This document shows, one piece after another, positions 58,046 to 64,000 of a stretch of DNA of 64,000 nt (positions within the stretch are counted from its first letter, which is position 1; each line of letters opens with the position of its first letter). Location: contig NZ_CP024309.1 of assembly GCF_002944405.1 (NCBI RefSeq), positions 186,001 to 250,000 of the forward strand. Reading direction: 5' to 3'. The translations under genes and the position numbers were made by a program. The DNA is from Sinorhizobium fredii (GTDB lineage Bacteria > Pseudomonadota > Alphaproteobacteria > Rhizobiales > Rhizobiaceae). Under the pieces are notes generated by a model that was not told the origin of the DNA, did not search any database, and was given only the letters and a program-made list of their open reading frames with translations.

Positions 58046-58993
58046 ATGCGGTTACTTTTTATTCACGGGAGGTCCCAGGAGGGACGCTCCGAGCAAGCGC
58101 TTAAAGAAGAGTGGCTTGGTGCCCTGAACCGGGGCCTTTCCGAAGCCAATAAACCTGAGATCGCTGAAAGCGCCGTGGCCCAGCCTTTCTATGGCGATGT
58201 CCTGCTCGAACTATCGAAAACTGATCCTGCAAATGCCGACGAGCTGAAAAGATCGAGCGCTGAAAAGCGGCAGGGTGCAGATTTCGTCAAGTTCATGGCT
58301 GAAGCAGCGGTGGAATTGTCCGCTAAAGGAAGTGAGGCCGGTATTGCGGCCATTCAACCCCCGCCGTTCGATGGAGATGATGTGTACCGTACGAAGAACC
58401 CAGCGTGTGCACCTCTGGAGCAGTCAGACATTGACGACATGGCTGAGCGCGGAGTGCAGAATTGGTCCTGGGTTATTGCGACCGTGAGGCATCTCGACGA
58501 AACTTTCCCTGCGTTTTCCGAATGGTCAATTGGTCGGCTTCTACGCGACGTCTACCTGTACCTCACCGATGAAGAAATACAGGCGAAGATTGATGAAATC
58601 GTAGAGCGCCACATCACGTCAGAACCCACGCTCGTGGTAGGCCACTCCCTTGGAACCGTGGTCGCGTACAATATTCTGCGGAAGAAGGAGAGAAACATCA
58701 CCGGCTTCATTACGCTTGGGTCGCCCTTGGGCATTCAGGCAATCCGAAAACGCCTGGAGCCCCCGGCGATCATCCGCCCCAACGTAGAGACATGGGCCAA
58801 TCTATATGACACCGCTGATATCGTCGCACTGAATCCTTTAAATTCCAAAAGTTTTGCGATCTTTAACAAGCCTATTGAGGATGTCAAAGTCCACAATGAC
58901 TCCGACAACCGGCACAACATCAAGTCATATATCAGCGACGTCGAAACAGTCAGCCGCATCCATAAGTTCGTGAGTTCGGGAGAACACCAGTGA
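58046..58993 (+). CDS. Alpha/beta hydrolase (lipase/esterase-like)
   Basis: This 315-residue serine hydrolase begins MRLLFIHGRSQEG (oxyanion-type HG near residue 8) and has the nucleophile elbow GHSLG near residue 200, with the Ser as catalytic residue. The C-terminal HNDSDNRHNIKSYIS offers candidate Asp and His. There is no signal peptide, so it acts in the cytoplasm. It overlaps the CHAT gene by four bases (GTGA), implying a strict pair. In related two-gene pairs a protease often controls a lipase effector; that role is an inference here. Confidence 0.85.
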   Translation: MRLLFIHGRSQEGRSEQALKEEWLGALNRGLSEANKPEIAESAVAQPFYGDVLLELSKTDPANADELKRSSAEKRQGADFVKFMAEAAVELSAKGSEAGIAAIQPPPFDGDDVYRTKNPACAPLEQSDIDDMAERGVQNWSWVIATVRHLDETFPAFSEWSIGRLLRDVYLYLTDEEIQAKIDEIVERHITSEPTLVVGHSLGTVVAYNILRKKERNITGFITLGSPLGIQAIRKRLEPPAIIRPNVETWANLYDTADIVALNPLNSKSFAIFNKPIEDVKVHNDSDNRHNIKSYISDVETVSRIHKFVSSGEHQ

Positions 58994-60051
58994 AAGTTCT
59001 CTACATTTCGTCAAACCACGCCAGCAACTCAACACTGATGGTCGAACACGAGATAACCGAACTCCAACGAGACGCCATCTATGGTGTCGGACGGCGCATG
59101 GAGTTCGTTTTCCTACCCGCATTGCCGTTCGAAGATGTCGAAAACCAGATTCTCGTGCACAAGCCGGACATCGTGCACATCTCCGCCCACGGAGAAGAGG
59201 ACTCGCTGGAGCTTGTGGATACCAAAGGCAATCCGAGAAAGCTGACGAATGAGGCACTCCGAGTTCTTCTCGCGCCAAGTCCACCCAAGCTGGTCTATCT
59301 AAACGCTTGCGATTCCGCAGCTCTGGCTGAAGCAATTACCGACACCGTGCCTTACGCCATCGGGACCAAGGCACCCATCACGAACTTCGCTGCACGGAAA
59401 GGTGCCGTCTCCTTCTACCGCGCTTTAGCGCAAGGCCGCACATTGTCGTCAGCCTTCACGTCCTCAGAGTCGACAGTGAAGACGCTTGGCAACATCGAGA
59501 CGTCACTCTTTCGGCAAAATAACGAAGTCGCGTCAAGCCCGGTATTTTACGAACCGATCAGGCTCGTTGCCCATTTCCTCAATCATAAGACCGATTTCCC
59601 AGGTGGCTCCGCGAACTTCGATATCGGCATAGCTGGCTGCCCCGCATCTACGATTCAGACGGTATTCACCACAAACGACAGGACGTTCCTTTCGGGTGAC
59701 GATGAGTCCCTCGAAGAAGACCTTTGCTCGGTTAGCTTGGACATGCCCTGGAGCGGCGAAGTGTGGCTGGACTACGCCTGGAACAGCTGGGGAGACATAA
59801 AAATATTCGCGCTGCTTATCACTGCAAGTGGCGAGCATTTCTCGGTCTCGTCGACGCTCTGCGATGCGCTTACCGCTTTTTACCAGGTCTATCACCAATG
59901 CGAGCCCGCTGAGTTCCCAACGGAACTGAAACAAGCGATAGCCAAGTTGAAAGCAAACGATGGTTCACGGATGCGAGCTTCAGATGAGGAGTCTCCCGGC
60001 CTCCGGAAGACGAAAAGCACGAAGAAGCTGGTTGCTAAAAAAGCTTCGTGA
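58990..60051 (+). CDS. CHAT-type caspase-like protease
   Basis: This 353-residue protein has an N-terminal CHAT/caspase-like domain with the catalytic pair His67 (DIVHISAHGEED) and Cys107 (VYLNACDS), followed by KGAVSFYRALAQG, a standard CHAT end. The rest (~210-350) is a beta-rich domain (PGGSANFDIGIAGC...) and a Lys-rich tail, perhaps for sensing or target binding. The GTG start overlaps the hydrolase stop. CHAT proteases act in antiphage systems such as CHAT-gasdermin pairs and type III CRISPR-associated Craspase. Its likely substrate is the neighbouring hydrolase or a membrane-complex subunit; this is not shown by the sequence. Confidence 0.85.
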   Translation: MKVLYISSNHASNSTLMVEHEITELQRDAIYGVGRRMEFVFLPALPFEDVENQILVHKPDIVHISAHGEEDSLELVDTKGNPRKLTNEALRVLLAPSPPKLVYLNACDSAALAEAITDTVPYAIGTKAPITNFAARKGAVSFYRALAQGRTLSSAFTSSESTVKTLGNIETSLFRQNNEVASSPVFYEPIRLVAHFLNHKTDFPGGSANFDIGIAGCPASTIQTVFTTNDRTFLSGDDESLEEDLCSVSLDMPWSGEVWLDYAWNSWGDIKIFALLITASGEHFSVSSTLCDALTAFYQVYHQCEPAEFPTELKQAIAKLKANDGSRMRASDEESPGLRKTKSTKKLVAKKAS

Positions 60052-60164
60052 AATCGGGAATATCTCCATCCGCGCGACAGCATCGTTTGTCATCTCTTGC
60101 GAGGGACAACGATTTTGGGTTGCTGCACGGGAGGCGGTAGCGGCGGGACGCGGTGCGGAGCCAT

Positions 60165-60530
60165 TTCGGCTGCGCAGCACCGCATCACGTCGCGGGTTGA
60201 TGGTCTGAGCGAACTCGGCAGGTGTCAGCCAGCCGAGGCCAGAATGCGGTCTGTGATCATTGTAATCGCTGCGCCAGTTTGAAAGCGCTGAGCGAGCATA
60301 GGTCAGTGACGAGAAGAGGGTTTCATTCAGGAACTCGTCTCGCAGCCGCCCATTGAAGCTTTCATGAAGGCATTCTGGATCGGCTTACCGGGCGCGATTT
60401 AGTGCCAATCGACCTTGGACCGGTCCGTCCATTGCAGGATCGCGTTGCTGGTGAACTCGCTGCCATTGTCACTGACGATCATCCTGGGCTTGCCGCGCGC
60501 CTCGATGATCCGATCCAGCTCAGGGGCAAC
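60165..60530 (-). pseudogene. IS3-family transposase OrfB, C-terminal fragment
   Basis: On the minus strand the frame reads RGKPRMIVSDNGSEFTSNAI then, after an in-frame stop (DWH-stop), GKPIQNAF, a frameshift, ESFNGRLRDEFLNETLF and NDHRPHSGLGWLTPAEF. This is the catalytic core end of an IS3/IS407-type integrase. The stop and frameshift make it dead. It marks the right border of the accessory island. Confidence 0.88.
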
Positions 60531-60594
60531 GCGCAGACCGGAAAGCGAATGGGCCAGAGCTTGCTTTAAAATGGATTATTTCAACGAGGCAAGG

Positions 60595-61222
60595 TCAGTC
60601 GAAGGAGAGCCCCTCGGGCAGCGCCATCGGCAGGTTCAGGATGCCGACGTAGAGGATAGCGACCATCGGCGTGCCGCGCATGAGTTTGATATAGAGAACG
60701 GAGAAGGTACGAGCCCCCGAGCGAGGAGCGGCGCGCCCGTGCCAGCAGCACGGCGACTGGCGTTGGGCCGGCAAAGCAAACGGCCCATACGAAGAGTGTT
60801 ACCGGCAGTCCACCCGATTGGTTCGAGGGGACCGGCGTCGATGTGAAAGTGCCCTGCATTCAGCATCCAGCAGGCAAGGATCGCCAGCGGCCAGGCAACA
60901 AGGAGCGGCCGACCCCAGAAGCGGGGCAGGGCCCTTGCCGTCAGGACAGCCGCAAGCAACAGGATGACCAGCGTCGGACGCCATTGCAGATCTGGCGGAT
61001 AGAAGGCGATCAGGATGAAGCGCAGCTTGGCCTCAACGAACGTCCAGCATGCACCATCCCGCGTGCAGCCGCTTGCCTCGCCGGTGAAGGTGGCGTCGAG
61101 CACCGCCCAGCGCAACAGCGGCGGAACGATCTGCGACAGGATGAGCAGTGTCGCGACAAGCATGTTCGCGCGGGTGCCAAACAGGCCGGTGATGAGCGCC
61201 GTGAAGGTGCGGTGCGACTGTC
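60595..61222 (-). pseudogene. aapM: General L-amino acid ABC permease AapM, decayed
   Basis: On the minus strand the piece NMLVATLLILSQIVPPLLRW and FWGRPLLVAWPLAILACWML is typical of AapM. After a large internal deletion the end LMRGTPMVAILYVGILNLPM and ALPEGLSFD appears in another frame before the stop at 60595. The gene is about half its usual length and frameshifted at both ends. Aap imports amino acids into bacteroids; this copy is non-functional and lacks aapJ and aapP. Confidence 0.85.
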
Positions 61223-61960
61223 ATCGAGTGCTTCCCTTAAGTGCGACGCGGCTGTTGTAGGCATTCATGAGGGCGGAAAGTGAGAGGTTGATCGCAAGGA
61301 AGATGCCGATCAGGATAATCAACCCCTCCATCGATTGGCCTGTGGTGTTTGCGGTCGTGTTGATGATGCTGACGAGATCGGGAAAGCCGATTGCGACTGC
61401 GAGGCTGGAATCCTTGTCAGGTCGAGATAGTTTGACGTCGTCAGCGGGGTGATGACCCTGAGCGCGTGCGGCAAGACGACGAGACGGCAGGCCGAGCGCT
61501 CGTGCCGCTGGCCGGTACCAACGGACGGGATCCCCGCCTGCCTCGGCGATGAGTGCGGAGAATTTGATAACGAGGCCGGTGAGCAGGGCAGCGCATTCAG
61601 GCAAGAAACTGAGCCCGCCGCGGATGTTGAAGCCGGCGAGTGCGGGCAACTCGGCAACCGGCCGGGCGCCGGAGAGGTGCAGGAAGCAAAGAGTCGCGGC
61701 GACGGCCAATGCGACCGCTGCGGCGCCGGTGCGGCTTGTCGGCCACAACGCTTGCGAGACCGCCAAGCGCCAGCAATGCGGGCATGCTGAGCGGACCGCG
61801 CTCTAGCGACAGTGAAGGCATGTGGACGCCGCGGCTGGTGAGAAAGACCATTCGAAGAAGGCGGAAGCCTGGCGCGGGGCAGGAAGGACCTTTGCAATCA
61901 ACATCCAGAAGAACTGGAGCAGCAGCGGCCTCGGGTGCCAGCGGGCTCAAAGGAGAGGCT
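61221..61960 (-). pseudogene. aapQ: General L-amino acid ABC permease AapQ, decayed
   Basis: Minus-strand pieces FLTSRGVHMPSLSLERGPLS, then in another frame GFNIRGGLSFLPECAALLTG, and finally SMEGLIILIGIFLAINLSLS with the KGSTR stop, are in the normal AapQ order but interrupted by frameshifts and a deletion. It directly precedes aapM as in intact operons. The set is a decayed transporter copy, probably a duplicate of a chromosomal locus. Confidence 0.85.
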
Positions 61961-61999
61961 GCTCGTGATCTCGAAATCACCGAAGGGGGTAAGCCGACT

Positions 62000-62322
62000 T
62001 CAGCGGATGAGCCGTCGTTCCAAGAAGGTCTGCATGTCCCGACGTCCGTCCACGACGCAGTAGACGACGACGTCGGTGCCCATGATGCGGTAGATCATGC
62101 GCCACGGCTTATGATGCAGTTCCCGGTATTCGGCGAGCCCGATACTCTCCAGCTCTTTCGGAATGTTTCCGCGGGCGGGGAACTCTTCGGATCCGCGCAG
62201 GCGGTTTCGATTTCCTTCAAGACGCGCTCTGCCGTTTCAGTGCCGTCGCGACCGGCGATGAACCGGAAAAGATCCTCAATGTCGCGTTCGGCGTCCTCGG
62301 CGAAAAGAACACGATACGGCAT
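62000..62322 (-). pseudogene. RelE/ParE-family toxin, frameshifted
   Basis: The first 40 codons (MPYRVLFAEDAERDIEDLF...) are a ParE/RelE toxin start. Near 62190 the frame changes and the proper continuation (EFPARGNIPKELESIG, WRMIYRIMGTDVVVY, RDMQTFLERRLIR) follows in another frame to a stop at 62000. With the shift repaired the protein would be the usual ~106 residues. As it stands the toxin should be inactive. It overlaps the antitoxin stop (62322). Confidence 0.85.
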
Positions 62323-62603
62323 CAGGGCTGGGTATCGGCCAGACGTTTGCGAATACGGGCGAAGGATTCGGTAGCAGGCCGCAGTTTGCCTTCCTCGACC
62401 TGCCGGTTGGTAAGCGCCAGCACCTTCAAAAGCGCCAGTGTTTCCTGTGTTTCCTCGTATTGGCTGACGTCCTGAAGGATGGCTTTCGCCTCGCCGTGAA
62501 GGGTAATCACAACAGGCTGCGGATTCTCCTTCAACGTCCGAATGATCTCGGGCGCATGCGCCTTGAGATAGCTGATCGGCTTGACCTGTTCTGACAGTTT
62601 CAT
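62322..62603 (-). CDS. Phd/YefM-family antitoxin
   Basis: This 93-residue antitoxin starts MKLSEQVKPISYLKAHAPEI, the DNA-binding Phd/YefM fold, with the VVITLHGEAKAIL strand, and has an acidic helical tail (QYEETQETLALLKVL) that would bind the toxin. It is intact, while its toxin downstream is frameshifted. The promoter upstream probably carries an operator bound by the complex. Confidence 0.9.
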   Translation of the reverse strand: MKLSEQVKPISYLKAHAPEIIRTLKENPQPVVITLHGEAKAILQDVSQYEETQETLALLKVLALTNRQVEEGKLRPATESFARIRKRLADTQP

Positions 62604-62789
62604 GCAGGTTACTCCATTTCGACCAGAATATAGATCATGAAGTGGTCAATTGGAAGGCCTCCGATACTGACCGAGGCCTTTCGCAGAACACGATTTCCCA
62701 TCTCCGCTCCGGCTGCTTTTTTCCTCGCAATATCTGCGAAAGGGAATGCCATTCCTTATAATCACATTTATCTACTGTTTTAGAGATCC

Positions 62790-63751
62790 TTCCTCCTCAG
62801 CCTTTTGGACAAAAGCGCGATCGAACAGGGTCTCACCGCCACGGATGCTTTGCGGCGACGGTAGAGCTTGCCATCCAGGCCGAGGAGTTCGGCTATCACC
62901 GGTTCTGGGTCGCCGATGGCGAGCTCTGCGGCGGAGGCGCTGGTAGCCTATCTCCTCGCCAGGACGTCGAAGATCCGTATTGGCTCCGGCGGCGTCATGC
63001 TGCAGCACTATAGTGCCTACAAGGTTGCCAAAACTTTCAATCTTCTGGCATCGCTTGCACCCGGCCGGGTCGATCTCGGCGTCGGCAACGCGCCGGGCGG
63101 CTTTCCGCTCGCAGCGCGAGCCCTGCAGCTTGGTGTCGGTCCGGCCAGGAAGCCGGATTTTTCGGACCAGCTTTCCGATCTCAACACCTATCCTACCGCC
63201 GACTCGAATTACGACGGTGCGCAGGCGACGCCATTTCCGCCGACTGCTCCCGAGCGCTTCCTGCTCGGCAAGAGCGTTGAAAGTACCGAACTCGCTGCGG
63301 CGAAGGGCTGGGAGCTCGTCTTTGCCGGCCGTCTGAACGGCGATCCTGACAATCTGCGCAAAACTTTTCGATACGAGCGTGCATCCGGTGGCAAGCGCCC
63401 GATCCTGGCGCTCGCAGCCTTCGCCGCCGAAAGCGAAGAACATGCCCGCGCGCGCGTCGGCAATCTGCGTGTTTCAAGGTGTTCCTGCCGAACGGCCAGA
63501 CCGTCAATGTCGGCAGCGAGGAACAGGCCGCCGAATTTGCTCGCCAGGCTGGTGTCACCGATTATCGCATCGAGGAAAAGGTGCCGAGCGTGCTGCACGG
63601 CACGGCAAAGCAGATCCGCAAGGAACTGGACGAGTTTCACCGCCGCTACGGCATCAAGGAATTTCATGCTCGACACGCCGGCGCTCTCGGCTGCCCGGCG
63701 CCTCGCCTCCATCGAGCTGCTCGCGAAAGAGCGGCCTCTCTCGTCGCCTGA
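62790..63751 (+). pseudogene. Luciferase-like (LLM) flavin oxidoreductase, decayed
   Basis: Pieces in order: LSLLDKSAIEQGLTATDALR, then in other frames VELAIQAEEFGYHRFWVADG, RIGSGGVMLQHYSAYKVAKT, APGRVDLGVGNAPGG, and AAFAAESEEHARARVGNLR, and later the NVGSEEQAAEFARQAGV part. At least three frameshifts separate them. The family is FMN-dependent bacterial luciferase-like monooxygenases of the alkanal type. It cannot give a functional enzyme. Confidence 0.85.
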
Positions 63752-63775
63752 TCGTTTCCAAGAAGGATTGATCGC

Positions 63776-64000
63776 ATGGTTCAGAAAAAGATCACGTTCG
63801 GCATCATGCTGCAGGGCGCAGGCGGCAATATGAATGCATCCGAGCGGACCGGCGGACGCCAGTTCTTCAAGGCCACAGCGCTGAAAGCGGAGGCCGTGGG
63901 CATCGCCTTCGCCGTCGTCGCGGACGGGCTCTATATCAACGAGAAGTCGATCCCGCACTTCCTCAACCGCTTCGAGCCGCTGACAATCCTTTCGGCACTG
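63776..64000 (+). CDS. LLM-class flavin monooxygenase (NtaA/SnaA/DszA type), partial at window edge
   Basis: Starts MVQKKITFGIMLQGAGGNMN after GAAGGATTG and runs off the window end. FVADGLYIN-like and RFEPLTILSAL segments identify the NtaA/SnaA/DszA group of FMN-dependent monooxygenases. Residues 20-35 (NASERTGGRQFFKATA) look unlike the family, which normally has a longer PxDP-type stretch there, so a small internal deletion is possible and the gene may also be damaged. The rest lies outside the window. Confidence 0.75.
   Translation, partial: MVQKKITFGIMLQGAGGNMNASERTGGRQFFKATALKAEAVGIAFAVVADGLYINEKSIPHFLNRFEPLTILSAL

Overview
The window looks like part of a symbiotic plasmid or symbiosis island of a nodulating alphaproteobacterium, most likely Rhizobium or a close relative. 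The direct evidence is three close matches to the NodD-binding nod box (375-424 +, 3161-3210 +, 6037-6086 -), a complete gibberellin (GA) biosynthesis operon of the rhizobial type, a dctA gene with a textbook sigma-54 promoter, and many decayed insertion sequences. The GA operon is visibly more GC-rich than its flanks. No rRNA, tRNA or CRISPR array was seen.

Layout. 1-5.4 kb: two tandem membrane acyltransferase-SGNH genes, each behind a nod box. 5.4-7 kb: non-coding DNA with an inward-facing nod box, a long inverted repeat and a probable C-terminal scrap of CYP115. 7-15.8 kb: CYP112, CYP114, ferredoxin, SDR, CYP117, GGPS, CPS and KS, a route from isoprenyl diphosphates to GA9, followed by a wrecked idi gene fused to a wrecked serine recombinase. 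16.9-19.3 kb: a minus-strand ubiquitin-like cassette (tiny Gly-ended Pro/Gly-rich peptide, E2-E1 fusion, JAB protease). 19.9-28.7 kb: a minus-strand natural-product cluster (bimodular NRPS, MATE exporter, phosphopantetheinyl transferase). 29-32 kb: dctA and an OmpW porin. 32-46 kb: degraded accessory DNA with an MFS pump, an FAD monooxygenase, a P450-flavodoxin fusion lacking its reductase half, an EAL protein, a DUF4297-HerA defence remnant, and IS3 and IS66 scraps.

46.3-60.1 kb is an accessory island bounded by transposase fragments. It carries hypothetical genes, a DUF4041/GIY-YIG protein, a secreted nuclease, and a striking divergent pair of operons. The leftward operon encodes four envelope proteins, including a MotA/ZorA-like and a MotB/OmpA/ZorB-like pair plus a von Willebrand-like anchored protein. 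The rightward operon encodes an alpha/beta hydrolase and a CHAT-type protease. I regard this as the best candidate for an undescribed, probably defensive, system. 60.2-64 kb is again decayed: a transposase scrap, aapM and aapQ pseudogenes, a toxin-antitoxin pair with a frameshifted toxin, and luciferase-like oxidoreductase remnants.

Function names rest on motifs and family knowledge read by eye. No database search was run, and coordinates of pseudogenes are approximate.
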